Source: Marinobacterium zhoushanense (lineage in GTDB: Bacteria; Pseudomonadota; Gammaproteobacteria; Pseudomonadales; Balneatricaceae). From it: a stretch of DNA of 64,000 nucleotides. Of the stretch, positions 1-8,487 are shown piece by piece (position 1 is the stretch's first letter; every line of letters starts with the position of its first letter). The notes beneath the pieces were generated by a model. The model had not been told where the DNA came from and searched no databases. It saw only the letters and a list, made by a program, of their open reading frames with translations. Position numbers and translations under genes: made by a program. The stretch is from NCBI RefSeq assembly GCF_014641945.1, contig NZ_BMIJ01000001.1, forward strand, positions 389,130 through 453,129, written 5' to 3'.

Positions 1-1116
1 TATGAAGATGCCCTGATCACGCCGGGCTTTATCGACACCCATATCCATTACCCGCAGACCGGCATGATCGCCTCCTACGGTGATCAGTTGCTCGACTGGC
101 TGGAGAACTACACCTTCCCCGCCGAACAAAAATTCGTCGACCCGGCCCATGCCGAACAGGTCTCGGAGATCTTTCTCAACGAGTTGTTGCGCAACGGTAC
201 CACCACCGCCCTGGTGTTCGGCACCGTGCATCCGCAGTCGGTGGATGCCTTCTTCAGCAGCGCCGAAAAGCGCAACCTGCGCATGATTGCCGGCAAGGTA
301 CTGATGGACCGCAATGCGCCGGAAGCCCTAACCGACACCCCGGAGAGCGGCTACCGCGACAGCAAGGCGCTGATTGAGCGCTGGCACGGCAAGGGCCGCC
401 TGCACTACGCGGTCACCCCGCGCTTCGCGCCGACCAGCAGCCCGGAACAGCTCGCCACCGCGGGACAGCTGCTGCGTGAGTACGACGGGTTGTACATGCA
501 CACCCACCTGTCGGAGAACCGCAACGAGATCGAATGGGTCAAGGCGTTGTTCCCGGAACAGAACGGCTACCTGGATGTGTACGACCACCACAACCTGCTC
601 GGTCAGCGCTCGGTGTTTGCCCACGGCGTGCACCTGTGCGACGAGGAGTGCCAGCGCCTGGCCGAAACCGACTCTGCCATCGCCTTCTGCCCCACCTCCA
701 ACCTGTTCCTCGGCAGCGGCCTGTTCAACCTGCCGCAGGCGGAGCAGCACAAGATCAAGGTAGGCCTCGGCACCGATGTCGGTGCCGGCACCAGCTTCTC
801 GATGCTGCAGACGATTAACGAAGCGTACAAGGTGATGCAGCTGCAGGGTAAGAAACTGCACCCGTTCAAGTCCTTCTATCTGGCTACCCTCGGTGGCGCC
901 CGCGCGCTGCAGCTGGAACAGCAGGTCGGCACCCTGGAGCCGGGCAGCGAAGCGGACTTCGTGGTACTGGATTACAATTCCACACCGCTGATGAGCTACC
1001 GCATGCAGCAGGCAAAGGATCTGGAGGAGCGCCTGTTCGTGCTGATGACGCTGGGCGACGACCGGGCGATCAAATGCACCTTCGCCATGGGAGAGCTGGT
1101 GTATAGCCGGGACTGA
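1..1116 (+). CDS. guaD: Guanine deaminase, 5' end cut by window edge
   Basis: Hydrolyses guanine to xanthine and ammonia in purine catabolism; cytoplasmic zinc amidohydrolase. The reading frame is open from base 1, so 371 residues are visible and roughly 60 N-terminal residues lie outside (family length is about 430). Seen: the PGFIDTHIHYPQ zinc site (His14 and His16 of the visible part), MHTHLSEN, FAHGVHL and LGTDVGAGTSFSML, which supply the other metal and catalytic residues of the family. The ATG at 64 is internal to this frame and not a real start. A strong bidirectional terminator follows at once. The GntR gene and purine permease downstream support a purine role. Confidence 0.93.
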   Translation, partial: YEDALITPGFIDTHIHYPQTGMIASYGDQLLDWLENYTFPAEQKFVDPAHAEQVSEIFLNELLRNGTTTALVFGTVHPQSVDAFFSSAEKRNLRMIAGKVLMDRNAPEALTDTPESGYRDSKALIERWHGKGRLHYAVTPRFAPTSSPEQLATAGQLLREYDGLYMHTHLSENRNEIEWVKALFPEQNGYLDVYDHHNLLGQRSVFAHGVHLCDEECQRLAETDSAIAFCPTSNLFLGSGLFNLPQAEQHKIKVGLGTDVGAGTSFSMLQTINEAYKVMQLQGKKLHPFKSFYLATLGGARALQLEQQVGTLEPGSEADFVVLDYNSTPLMSYRMQQAKDLEERLFVLMTLGDDRAIKCTFAMGELVYSRD

Positions 1117-1133
1117 GCCTGTCACCATCCCAT

Positions 1134-1161
1134 AAAAAAACGCCCGAGCGGGCGTTTTTTT
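1134..1161. terminator. Bidirectional intrinsic terminator between guaD and gntR
   Basis: A run of seven A, then CGCCCG, a short loop, CGGGCG and a run of seven T. The perfect GC stem with A and T tracts on both sides can stop both guaD from the left and the convergent gntR gene from the right. Confidence 0.9.
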
Positions 1162-1178
1162 ATGGTCGACTGAAACCC

Positions 1179-1916
1179 TTAGCTCGACTTGCGGCCAAGG
1201 ACATTGGAGAAGATCGCCTTCAGATCGTTATCCGCGGCTTCATCATCCAGGCTCAGCTTATGCTCGATATGATCCAGGTGGTGCATCATCAGCGCCACCG
1301 CCTTGCTCTTGTCCCGCTGTGCGATGGCATCAATCAGCTCGAAGTGCTCATCGTAGGAGCAGTGTGACTTGGACTCACCCTTCTCAAACTGGGCGATGAT
1401 CAGTGAGCAGAGCGACACCAGGCTGCGCTGGAAGCTCAGTAACGGCGGATTCTTGGCCATCTCGGCCAGGTACAGATGGAACTCACCGGACAGACGGATA
1501 CCGGCACCGAGATCGCCACGATCAAAGCAGGCCTGCTCGTCACGTACCAGCTGTTTCAACTGCTCGATCTGGGCCGTTTCGGCGTTGTCGCACACCAGCT
1601 CGGTGACCGCCTTCTCCACCACCCGGCGGGCAAAGACGATCTGCCGCGCTTCATCGATAGTGGGGCTGGCCACCACGGCACCGCGATTGGGCCGCAACAC
1701 CACCACCTGTTCATAGCCGAGCCGAGACAGCGCACGCCGAATGATGGTACGACTGACACCGAAGATCTCACCCAGAGACTCCTCGTTCAGCTTGGTTCCG
1801 GGCGGCAGCCGCTGCTCCAGAATGGCGTCGAAGATATGCTCGTAGACGATGTCGTCCTGGGTTTTCTTCTCACCCTTTTTCGGATCACTTTTCTTGATTT
1901 CGGTTAACCGACTCAT
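1179..1916 (-). CDS. GntR-family (FCD subfamily) transcriptional regulator, probable purine regulator
   Basis: DNA-binding regulator of 245 aa with a lysine-rich N-terminal tail (residues 5-20), a winged helix-turn-helix at about 22-90 (contains GVSRTIIRRALSRL) and an all-helical FCD effector domain to the C terminus. The FCD class usually binds a small acid or related metabolite. It sits between guaD and an AzgA-type purine permease, convergent to guaD and divergent from the permease. The 466-bp upstream region carries GTACAC/GTATAC elements that recur before uraH and puuE at 30 kb, so it may control the whole purine set. HpxS-like function is a guess from context. Start chosen at the ATG preceded by GAGG. 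Confidence 0.85.
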   Translation of the reverse strand: MSRLTEIKKSDPKKGEKKTQDDIVYEHIFDAILEQRLPPGTKLNEESLGEIFGVSRTIIRRALSRLGYEQVVVLRPNRGAVVASPTIDEARQIVFARRVVEKAVTELVCDNAETAQIEQLKQLVRDEQACFDRGDLGAGIRLSGEFHLYLAEMAKNPPLLSFQRSLVSLCSLIIAQFEKGESKSHCSYDEHFELIDAIAQRDKSKAVALMMHHLDHIEHKLSLDDEAADNDLKAIFSNVLGRKSS

Positions 1917-1993
1917 AAGGCCTCATCAACTGTGCGCTGGCGTTCTTACGACACCGGCCAAGGAGATCCCCGCCCTAAGGACGGATTAATAAA

Positions 1994-2026
1994 TCGTACA
2001 CAATGGACCACTTTTTGTACACATTA
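1994..2026. promoter_or_regulatory. Candidate GntR operator pair before gntR
   Basis: Two copies of a GTACACA core (CGTACACAAT at 1995-2004 and TTGTACACATT at 2015-2025) lie 80-110 bp upstream of the gntR start. They resemble the perfect ATTGTATACAAT palindrome at 30318-30329. Autoregulation is inferred. Confidence 0.45.
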
Positions 2027-2193
2027 ATCCCTGGCCCAAGACCCAGACATCAACAACCTACGCCCAAGATAGCCCAGCCGTCGCTCAAGCTCTCCCTCGC
2101 CGCCTCGTATCTGTCGACTGCCTTGACTATCAACCCCATTCATCAACTATGCATTTCACTTAATGAAAAAACCTGACTCCTAGGTTGATTTTT

Positions 2194-2204
2194 ATGTATA
2201 CAAT
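2194..2204. promoter_or_regulatory. Candidate GntR operator before purine permease
   Basis: ATGTATACAAT contains the 8-bp palindrome TGTATACA and matches 10 of 12 positions of the site at 30318-30329. It lies upstream of the structured leader, where it would overlap a promoter for the permease. Confidence 0.45.
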
Positions 2205-2246
2205 CCTATTATGGATCTAAGCACAATCTTGAAAGGAGGGTGCCAA

Positions 2247-2364
2247 GGGTAACCGTACACACATCTATGGTTTCCCGAGTTTCCAAGGAATGAAACACAA
2301 CATCCCCCGGCAGTCGAATGCGTTTGACGGCCAGCCATAAAAATAAATAGGGGCGACAAGCCCC
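2247..2364 (+). promoter_or_regulatory. Structured 5' leader of the purine permease, possible riboswitch
   Basis: Three stems can be drawn by eye. GGGTAACC (2247-2254) pairs with GGTTTCCC (2269-2276) with one mismatch. GTTTC (2279-2283) pairs with GAAAC (2292-2296) around CAAGGAAT. GGGGC (2350-2354) pairs with GCCCC (2360-2364), ending five bases before the GAGGA ribosome-binding site. A leader of this kind before a purine permease could be a ligand-binding RNA such as the proteobacterial xanthine (NMT1) class; I could not verify the consensus, so the identity is inference. Confidence 0.3.
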
Positions 2365-2382
2365 CATTGAGGAGATAAAGTT

Positions 2383-3858
2383 GTGGAAAGCATACAGCAA
2401 CAAGAAGTAGCGCTGGACACGGCCATGTCAGACCAAGCTCCGTCAGATCGACGCGCATCAGGCCAACGCCGTTTTATCGACCGTTTCTTCAAACTGCAGG
2501 AACACAGGACCAACGTGCGGACCGAGGTGATCGCGGGCCTGACCACGTTCATCACCATGTCCTACATCATGTTCCTGAACCCGATCATCATGTCCAAAAC
2601 CGGCATGCCGTTCGATGGCCTGTTCCTGGCCACCTGCATCGGCGCCGCGATCGCGACGATCTTCATGGGTGTCTATGCCAACTGGCCGATAGGATTGGCG
2701 CCGGGCATGGGACTCAACGCCTTCTTTACCTTCACCGTTGTCCTGGAGATGGACTACAGCTGGCAGGTCGCGCTGGGGGCCGTGTTCCTGTCCGGAGTGC
2801 TGTTCGTCGCGATGAGTGTGACCCGGCTGCGTGAATGGATGCTCAACAGCATACCGCTCAGCCTGCGTCTGGCGATGACCGCCGGTGTCGGCCTGTTCCT
2901 CGGTTTCATCGGCCTGCGTTTTACCGGCATCGTCGTCCCTAACGCGGACAACGTGGTCGCCCTGGCCGATCTGACCCACTTCGGTTTCGGCCAGTTTGGC
3001 CCCGAAGCGCCGGCGCTAGGCCTGCTGAGCTTCCTGCTGATCAGCATCCTCAGCTACCGCCGTGTATTCGGCTCGGTGATACTGGGCATCGGTATCACCA
3101 CCGCTGTCGCCTTCCTGATGGCCGCGGTACTTCCCTATGACTTCTTCACCGTCAGCGTTGATTGGGCACCCGCCTCCGGCTTCGTGTCCTGGCCTGAGGG
3201 TGGACTGGTTGCAGTGCCCAACTTTGCCGACCTGTCACCAGTGTTCATGCAGCTGGATATCGCCGGGGCGTTTGAAGTCGCGCTGATCCCGGTCATCATC
3301 ACCTTCCTGTTCGTCAATATCTTCGACACTGCCGGCACCCTGATGGGTGTCGCCCAGCGCGCTAACCTGCAGGATGAGAACGGCAACATCGAAGGTCTGG
3401 ACAAGTCACTCAAGGCTGACTCAATCTCCTCCGTTATCGGCACCGCCTTCGGTTGCCCGCCGGTGACCTCCTACGTGGAGTCCGCAGCCGGCGTATCGGC
3501 AGGCGGACGCACCGGCCTGACTGCCGTGGTGATCGGTGTCATGTTCCTGTTCGGCCTGTTCCTGCTGCCGCTGGCGCAGATGCTGCCTGGGTTTGCCGTG
3601 GATGGCGCGCTGATCTATGTCGCCATGCTGATGATGGGCTCACTGGCCAAGATCGACTGGGAGGATATGACCGAGTTTACCCCGGCCATTCTCACCACTA
3701 TCATGATGCCGCTGACCTTCTCCATCGCCAACGGCATAGCGGTCGGCTTTGTCTCCTACACAGCGCTGAAGCTGTGTACCGGCAAGGCATCGTCTATCAG
3801 TGCCGGTGTTTGGGCTCTGACGGCGATCTTCGTGGCCAAGTTTATCTTCCTGCCCTAA
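2383..3858 (+). CDS. NCS2/AzgA-type purine (adenine/guanine/hypoxanthine) permease
   Basis: Inner-membrane proton-coupled nucleobase importer, 491 aa, close to the family's usual 430-490 with an extra N-terminal tail of about 40 hydrophilic residues. Seen: first transmembrane segment from about residue 47 (VIAGLTTFITMSYIMFLNP), GLAPGMGLNAFF at 105-115, NIFDTAGTLMGV and SYVESAAGVSAGGRTG, all signatures of the AzgA branch rather than the UraA/UacT branch. Start is GTG at 2383, preceded by GAGGAG at good spacing. It is the first gene after a structured leader and a GTATAC operator and is followed by a terminator. The GuaD and GntR neighbours fit uptake of guanine or hypoxanthine; the exact substrate cannot be read from sequence. 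Confidence 0.9.
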   Translation: MESIQQQEVALDTAMSDQAPSDRRASGQRRFIDRFFKLQEHRTNVRTEVIAGLTTFITMSYIMFLNPIIMSKTGMPFDGLFLATCIGAAIATIFMGVYANWPIGLAPGMGLNAFFTFTVVLEMDYSWQVALGAVFLSGVLFVAMSVTRLREWMLNSIPLSLRLAMTAGVGLFLGFIGLRFTGIVVPNADNVVALADLTHFGFGQFGPEAPALGLLSFLLISILSYRRVFGSVILGIGITTAVAFLMAAVLPYDFFTVSVDWAPASGFVSWPEGGLVAVPNFADLSPVFMQLDIAGAFEVALIPVIITFLFVNIFDTAGTLMGVAQRANLQDENGNIEGLDKSLKADSISSVIGTAFGCPPVTSYVESAAGVSAGGRTGLTAVVIGVMFLFGLFLLPLAQMLPGFAVDGALIYVAMLMMGSLAKIDWEDMTEFTPAILTTIMMPLTFSIANGIAVGFVSYTALKLCTGKASSISAGVWALTAIFVAKFIFLP

Positions 3859-3887
3859 GCAACGGCAGGTTCTTAATCCAACAGACC

Positions 3888-3917
3888 GAGCCCCCCTTCA
3901 TTAAAGGGGGGCTCTTT
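3888..3917 (+). terminator. Intrinsic terminator after purine permease
   Basis: Perfect 11-bp stem GAGCCCCCCTT / AAGGGGGGCTC with a five-base loop followed by TTT. It ends just 15 bases before the next start codon. Confidence 0.85.
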
Positions 3918-3932
3918 GCGTGAGAGACAACC

Positions 3933-4550
3933 ATGACATTCGAAAGCTGGTCGCTGTTCTGCCTGGCCTCCCTGCTGGTGATCCTGATCCCAGGCCCGCT
4001 GTCACTGCTGATGGTCGCCAACAGCCTGAACCACGGCATACGGCGTAGTCTGCCCGCTTTCTTAGGTGGCACCCTCGCCTCGCTGACCCTGCTGCTCGCC
4101 TCCGCCACCGGCCTGGGCGCCCTGCTGTCAGCCTCGGAAACCCTGTTCACGCTGATCCGCTATGCCGGTGCACTCTACCTGATCTGGCTGGGCTACAAAG
4201 CCTGGCGAGAAGCGGGACAGCAGCAGCCAACCAGCGATAAGCAGCCGCTCAAGCCCGTCGCCTCCCGGATGTTCCTGCGCGCCTTCACCTTGGGTATCAG
4301 TAACCCGAAGGACATTCTGTTCTTCGTTGCCTTCCTGCCGCAGTTCATCTCGCCGGAAACGGCCCTGCTGCCGCAGCTGCTGGTGATGTCGCTGAGCTGG
4401 TGCCTGCTCGATCTGGTCTGCAAACTGGCCTACGGCGGCGGTGCCCGCCTGCTGACCCCGGTGCTGAAAAACGGTCGTAACCTGCAGCACTTCAACCGCG
4501 CCAGCGCCGGGTTGTTTGTCGGCATCGGTGGCGCGGTGCTGATCAAGTAG
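3933..4550 (+). CDS. LysE/RhtB-family amino-acid exporter
   Basis: Inner-membrane efflux protein of 205 aa, the typical length. Six hydrophobic segments are visible. The N-terminal motif IPGPLSLLMVANSLNHGIRR, the GALYLIWLGYKAWR segment and FTLGISNPKDILFFVAFLPQF are characteristic of the family, which exports lysine, homoserine or threonine and related compounds. Substrate unknown. It stands alone between two terminators, so it is probably its own unit, with no evident functional link to the purine genes. Start ATG 3933 lies just past the upstream terminator. Confidence 0.88.
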   Translation: MTFESWSLFCLASLLVILIPGPLSLLMVANSLNHGIRRSLPAFLGGTLASLTLLLASATGLGALLSASETLFTLIRYAGALYLIWLGYKAWREAGQQQPTSDKQPLKPVASRMFLRAFTLGISNPKDILFFVAFLPQFISPETALLPQLLVMSLSWCLLDLVCKLAYGGGARLLTPVLKNGRNLQHFNRASAGLFVGIGGAVLIK

Positions 4551-4576
4551 TCCTTCGCACCGAACTGAATCCGCCA

Positions 4577-4610
4577 AAAAAAAGGAGCCGGGCAACCCCG
4601 ACTCCTTTTG
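4577..4610. terminator. Intrinsic terminator after lysE-like gene
   Basis: AAAAGGAG and CTCCTTTT arms with an inner CGGG/CCCG stem form a stem-loop usable from both sides. It separates the exporter from the convergent mobA gene. Confidence 0.8.
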
Positions 4611-4689
4611 CTCTCTTCTTACACTGCTCCCTTCTTACACTGCTCCCTTATTACCCGGCTAAGCCCTGCACCTAACGCTCCCTGCTTCA

Positions 4690-6615
4690 TCACTTCGCTA
4701 CCGGCAGATAGATACCGTCAAAGAAGGATGCGAGTTCCTGGTAAGCGTCCAGCGGCAGGATATGCGCGATGTACTGGTCCGGACGCACGACGATCATGCA
4801 GCCCTTTTCACGATTGATGCCACGCATCTGGTAGATATCGCCCAGCCCCTTGTGGTCCACGCAGAAAACTTTCTCGTGATCCTGCAGACCGAGCTTGCCT
4901 TTGGTCGGCTTCAGCAGCGACGGCATATCTTCATACGCAAGGGCATTGAAGGTCTGCTGGAATACAGCGCGCAGGTCGATCAGCGCATCGATATCCTGAT
5001 CCTTGCCAGTGTATTTCACCACAGGCGAATTCGGATTGCTCTGCAGCCAGTCGGCCAGCTTGTGGATCGCGGAACCCGGCGCCGAGCTGTCTTTCTTGCC
5101 GGCAAAGGCGTAGATCCGCCACCTGGCATCGGCCTCTGCTACATGACCGAGCTGCATCTGCTTGGCGTCGGACAAACGCACCACCGGAGCCGAATGGAAG
5201 CGACGACCGATCTCCTCGCCTCTGGCCAGCAGTTGGTGAGTGGCCGGTCCAACGAGAGCGGATTCACCGTATTTCACCGCCAGGCCACTAGTGAACTCGA
5301 GATTCGCCTTGAACTGACGCACGAAGCGCGGCTCATCGCCATTGTCCAGTGAAGACTGCCCAGCCGGAGCGGACATGATACGCGCCCACTCATGGTCGGT
5401 ATCGACCAGGCGCTTGGCCTCGGCCCAGCGTTCCGCCGAGTAGCTGTGCAGCAGGCTCGCATCGGCGCGCCCCTGCAGTACATGCGCCAGCTTCCAGCCC
5501 AGGTTGAAGGTGTCCTGCATCGACACGTTCATCCCCTGGCCCGCCTTGGGGCTGTGGGTATGGCAGGCGTCACCGGCGGTAAAGACACGCGGGTTGCGGG
5601 TCGCCTGTTCGCCGGCGGGCACGTCGTCGAACTTGTCGGTCATGCGATGCCCAATCTCATAGATCGACCACCAGGCCACCTCTTTCACGTCGATGCTGTA
5701 GGGCTGCATGATGCGGTTGGCACCGGCGATCAGGTCATCGACGGTGAAGTTGCGGTTGGCCACGCGCTCGTCCGGGTTCAGCTTGTCCAGTTCCACATAC
5801 ATGCGGAACAGGTAACCGCCTTCGCGCGGCAGGATCAGCACGTTGCCCTCATGGGCGGAGGTGATCAGACACTTCTGGCGCACATCGGGGAAATTGGTAT
5901 TGGCAAGGATATCCATGACACCCCAAGCCTGATGCGCCGCGTCGCCATGCAGCTCGCCGCCGATCGCCTTGCGCACGTTTGAGCGCGCACCGTCACAGCC
6001 GACCACATAGTTGGCGCGCACGACCCTGGTTTCGCCCTTGTTCACGCCGGTGTTTTCCAGAATCACGGTCACCGGATATTCATCAGTTGTGGTATCGACC
6101 TGCAGATCGCGCACCGCCCAGCTATAGTCCGGTTCCAGGCGGGTGGTGGAGTTGCGCATCACGTCGAGGAACAGCTCATGCACCCGCGCCTGGTTGATCA
6201 GGATATGCGGCATCTCGGAGGAGTCATCGGCTACGTCCTGTACCCGGCCGATGCGCTTGATGTTTTTCGGATTCTCCGGGTCCGGCATCCAGAAGTTGGT
6301 CTGGTTGACCCAGTAGCTTTCGCGCTTGACCTTGTCGGCGAAACCGAACGCCTGGAACATCTCCATGGTCCGGGTGTTGATGCCGTCGGCCTTGCCCTTT
6401 TCGATCGGACCCGGAGTGGGGTCCACGATCATGGTATCGATCTCGGGGAACTGGGACAGCTGTGCGGCCAGGCACAGGCCGGTCGGACCGGTGCCCGCAA
6501 TCAGAACATCCACTTTTTCGGGTAGAGGGGCAAACTCGCTACGGTCACGTCGCGTTGATGTTGCGTCTTTACGATCGGGATCACCACCGCGGAAACCATC
6601 TACATAATATTGCAT
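4690..6615 (-). CDS. mobA: 3-hydroxybenzoate 4-monooxygenase (FAD, phenol-hydroxylase type)
   Basis: Flavoprotein hydroxylase that uses NADPH and O2 to convert 3-hydroxybenzoate to protocatechuate; 641 aa, matching the 639-aa Comamonas testosteroni MobA. Seen: the FAD dinucleotide fold IAGTGPTGLCLAAQL at 39-53, the NADPH/FAD motif YVVGCDGARSNVRKAIG, the ribityl-binding motif AGDACHTHSPKAGQGMN, and a C-terminal thioredoxin-like dimerisation domain ending near VRPDQYIAHILPLD. From recall, strings such as NQARVHE, QAWGVMD and LRAVFQQ match MobA better than phenol 2-monooxygenases. The divergent MarR-type gene matches the mobA-mobR arrangement known in Comamonas. Phenol or another hydroxybenzoate remains possible as substrate. 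Confidence 0.85.
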   Translation of the reverse strand: MQYYVDGFRGGDPDRKDATSTRRDRSEFAPLPEKVDVLIAGTGPTGLCLAAQLSQFPEIDTMIVDPTPGPIEKGKADGINTRTMEMFQAFGFADKVKRESYWVNQTNFWMPDPENPKNIKRIGRVQDVADDSSEMPHILINQARVHELFLDVMRNSTTRLEPDYSWAVRDLQVDTTTDEYPVTVILENTGVNKGETRVVRANYVVGCDGARSNVRKAIGGELHGDAAHQAWGVMDILANTNFPDVRQKCLITSAHEGNVLILPREGGYLFRMYVELDKLNPDERVANRNFTVDDLIAGANRIMQPYSIDVKEVAWWSIYEIGHRMTDKFDDVPAGEQATRNPRVFTAGDACHTHSPKAGQGMNVSMQDTFNLGWKLAHVLQGRADASLLHSYSAERWAEAKRLVDTDHEWARIMSAPAGQSSLDNGDEPRFVRQFKANLEFTSGLAVKYGESALVGPATHQLLARGEEIGRRFHSAPVVRLSDAKQMQLGHVAEADARWRIYAFAGKKDSSAPGSAIHKLADWLQSNPNSPVVKYTGKDQDIDALIDLRAVFQQTFNALAYEDMPSLLKPTKGKLGLQDHEKVFCVDHKGLGDIYQMRGINREKGCMIVVRPDQYIAHILPLDAYQELASFFDGIYLPVAK

Positions 6616-6654
6616 CGTTGTTTTTCCTCGCTTTCTTGTTCTGATTGCCTTAAT

Positions 6655-6728
6655 AGTAAGTACACTTACATTTCAAATAATATCTATACTTACTTTTATG
6701 GGTCAACTAATAAGTATACTTACTATTC
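6655..6728. promoter_or_regulatory. Candidate MobR operators between mobA and mobR
   Basis: Three similar elements stand in the 172-bp divergent spacer: GTAAGTACACTTAC at 6657-6670 (6-bp perfect arms), TATACTTACTTT near 6685, and the perfect 12-bp palindrome TAAGTATACTTA at 6711-6722. MarR proteins bind palindromes of this size, and repression of both genes from here is the expected arrangement. Confidence 0.65.
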
Positions 6729-6787
6729 CATAGGCGATGGCTTTTTGGGGGAAATACTGACCCAGATCAATATTTGCGAGAGTGATT

Positions 6788-7216
6788 ATGGATTTGCACA
6801 AAAAGCCCGGGCACCTGATCAGACGCCTGAATCAAAACTCGACCGCCGTGTTCAGCAATCACATGCAGCAGGTCGGCCTGGATCTAACGCCGGTTCAGTT
6901 CGCCGCGATGGACGTCATTGCCCGCATTCCCGGCATTGACCAGGCAAAAGTCGCCGCCGAAATCGGCTACGATCGCGCCACCATTGGCGGTGTGGTCGAC
7001 CGTTTGGAGCAGAAGGGGTATATCGAGCGCACGGTGTGTAAGCATGACCGGCGCGCTCGCGAGGTAAGGCTCACCGAAAAGGGGTCGGAGGTGTTTGACC
7101 AGGTCGCGCCGGTGGTGCAAGCGCTACAGGCGGACATTCTGCCCGGACTGAGTCTTGCAGAACGCGACAAGTTCATCGAGCTGGCCAGCAAGGCGCTCGC
7201 CCACATCGATGGGTAA
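6788..7216 (+). CDS. mobR: MarR-family regulator, probable MobR
   Basis: Winged-helix repressor of 142 aa, the usual MarR length. The wHTH is at about 45-100 (DQAKVAAEIGYDRATIGGVV, then the wing around CKHDRRAREVRLTEKG), framed by dimerisation helices. The DxRxxxVxLT-type wing is the MarR signature. It is divergent from mobA and separated by palindromic sites, as in Comamonas testosteroni, where MobR represses mobA and is released by 3-hydroxybenzoate. Start at ATG 6788, with GAGAG six bases upstream, is preferred over the GTG at 6782. Confidence 0.85.
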   Translation: MDLHKKPGHLIRRLNQNSTAVFSNHMQQVGLDLTPVQFAAMDVIARIPGIDQAKVAAEIGYDRATIGGVVDRLEQKGYIERTVCKHDRRAREVRLTEKGSEVFDQVAPVVQALQADILPGLSLAERDKFIELASKALAHIDG

Positions 7217-7282
7217 TGCCCCGAGAGGCAAAACGCGGGGCTAACGCCAATGACCGCGGCAGTAGCACGGCGGCTAAAAAAA

Positions 7283-7492
7283 CCACTAATGGTTTTACCT
7301 GAGCAGTTGCTAACGGAAATGCGCCACATGAGCATGGAGTTCTAACATGAGTGTGAAAGCGGTACCGCTATCTAGCACCTATTGACGCTGTTAAAGCAGC
7401 ACGGCATCCCGCTCACCATCTTTGCGGCTGTCATAGCCGTGGAACCTCATACCGATGTATCCCGAGTGATGGTGGAAGCCGGAGATTTTTAA
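7283..7492 (+). pseudogene. Decayed fragment of puuE (allantoinase)
   Basis: Frame-by-frame reading from 7319 gives RHMSMEF, stop, HECESGTAI, stop, then HLLTLLKQHGIPLTIFAAVI and a tail ending MVEAGD. This aligns to the intact PuuE at 30402 (RHMSMESCYEYGSRAGVWRL, then LLRLFKKHDIPLTIFAVAMA, then MVEAGH). Upstream bases (PEQLLTE before RHMSME) also match weakly. Two in-frame stops and loss of both gene ends show it is dead. It suggests a second purine-degradation locus once existed or that a piece was copied here. Confidence 0.8.
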
Positions 7493-8487
7493 CCTCCCGT
7501 CATACTCATAAACCTCAGGATCTGAGGCTCAGCATCCAATTTGAACTCATGCCGTTCGGGCTTGATCGCCATCGCCGCCATGATCGTCCGCTCCAGCCGC
7601 CCGACATCGCCGGGATAGCGCCGAACTATCTCACGCAGGTCCACGGAATGCTCGTTGCCCAGGCACAGCAATAGCCGCCCCTCGACGGTTACACGGACCC
7701 TGTTGCACTCGCCACAGAAGTTGTGGCTGTGCGGCGAAATGAAACCGATACGGGTATCACTGCCCGCCATGCGGTAGTAGCGCGAGGGTCCACCGGTTCG
7801 TTCGGTAGAGGGGTATAACGGATACCGGCTCGATATGAGTTCACGAAGATTGTCACTGGAGCAGAAGCTTTCACCCCTGTCATGTTCGGTGATCTGGCCC
7901 AGCGGCATCTCCTCGATAAAGCTGATATCGAGCGACGCCCGGCGTGCGAAATCGACCAGATCAAGCACTTCATCCTCATTACGCCCGCGCAATACCACCG
8001 TATTGAGTTTGACGCGTGTGAAACCGGAACTGCGTGCGGCTTCGATGCCTGCCAGCACCCGATCAAGACTGCCGTTTCGGGTCAGCTCACGAAAACGGTC
8101 GCCACGCAGGGAATCCAGACTGATGTTCAAACGCCGGACACCACAACTTGCCAGTTCATGCGCCATCTGCGGTAGTTGAGTACCGTTGGTGGTGAGCACC
8201 AGCTCCGCCGGCAACTGCCCCAGGCGCTCGATCAGGGTCAGGATGCCCCGCCGCACCAGCGGTTCGCCCCCGGTTAGACGGATCTTGTTGACCCCCAGCC
8301 GGACAAAACCCGCCGCTACCTGGTACAGCTCCTCCAGCGACAACACCTCGGCGTGGGGCAGAAAGCGCATATCGTCCGCCATACAGTACACGCAGCGCAG
8401 GTCGCAGCGGTCGGTCACCGACAGGCGCAGGTAGTCGATGCGCCGGCCAAAGCGGTCCTGCAACAACGTTCCCCTGCCTGAGTTCAT
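7489..8487 (-). CDS. moaA: GTP 3',8-cyclase, molybdenum cofactor biosynthesis protein A
   Basis: Radical-SAM enzyme for the first step of molybdopterin synthesis, rearranging GTP to 3',8-cyclo-GTP for MoaC. 332 aa, normal length. Seen: N-terminal CDLRCVYC (Cys28, Cys32, Cys35) binding the SAM cluster, LTGGEPLVR, the C-terminal cluster CGECNRVRV with a third cysteine in LLLCLG, and the C-terminal Gly-Gly essential in this family. The ATG overlaps the stop of the MFS gene by four bases, so it is translationally coupled as the last gene of a transporter operon. No other moa gene is present, so this may be a dedicated extra copy serving the Mo-enzyme at 19-23 kb. Confidence 0.95.
   Translation of the reverse strand: MNSGRGTLLQDRFGRRIDYLRLSVTDRCDLRCVYCMADDMRFLPHAEVLSLEELYQVAAGFVRLGVNKIRLTGGEPLVRRGILTLIERLGQLPAELVLTTNGTQLPQMAHELASCGVRRLNISLDSLRGDRFRELTRNGSLDRVLAGIEAARSSGFTRVKLNTVVLRGRNEDEVLDLVDFARRASLDISFIEEMPLGQITEHDRGESFCSSDNLRELISSRYPLYPSTERTGGPSRYYRMAGSDTRIGFISPHSHNFCGECNRVRVTVEGRLLLCLGNEHSVDLREIVRRYPGDVGRLERTIMAAMAIKPERHEFKLDAEPQILRFMSMTGG

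Larger units (their letters stand above)
1917..2382. other. 466-bp divergent intergenic region between gntR and purine permease
   Basis: No gene seen. It holds GTACAC repeats at 1994-2003 and 2012-2026, a TGTATACA palindrome at 2195-2202, and a leader that can form several hairpins (2247-2296 and 2350-2364) directly before the permease start. Base composition is lower in G+C around 2120-2220, as expected for promoters. Confidence 0.6.

Noticed and set aside
328..1128. Open frame on the - strand opposite guaD, and similar antisense frames at 31833-33326 and 44185-45672
   Set aside because: Each lies over a recognised gene on the other strand and has shadow-like composition without ribosome site or family match.
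2221..2375. Classical purine (add/xpt) or guanidine-I riboswitch in the permease leader
   Set aside because: The conserved three-way junction strings of the purine class and the ykkC CCGAGAG-type core were not found; only a generic structured leader is claimed.
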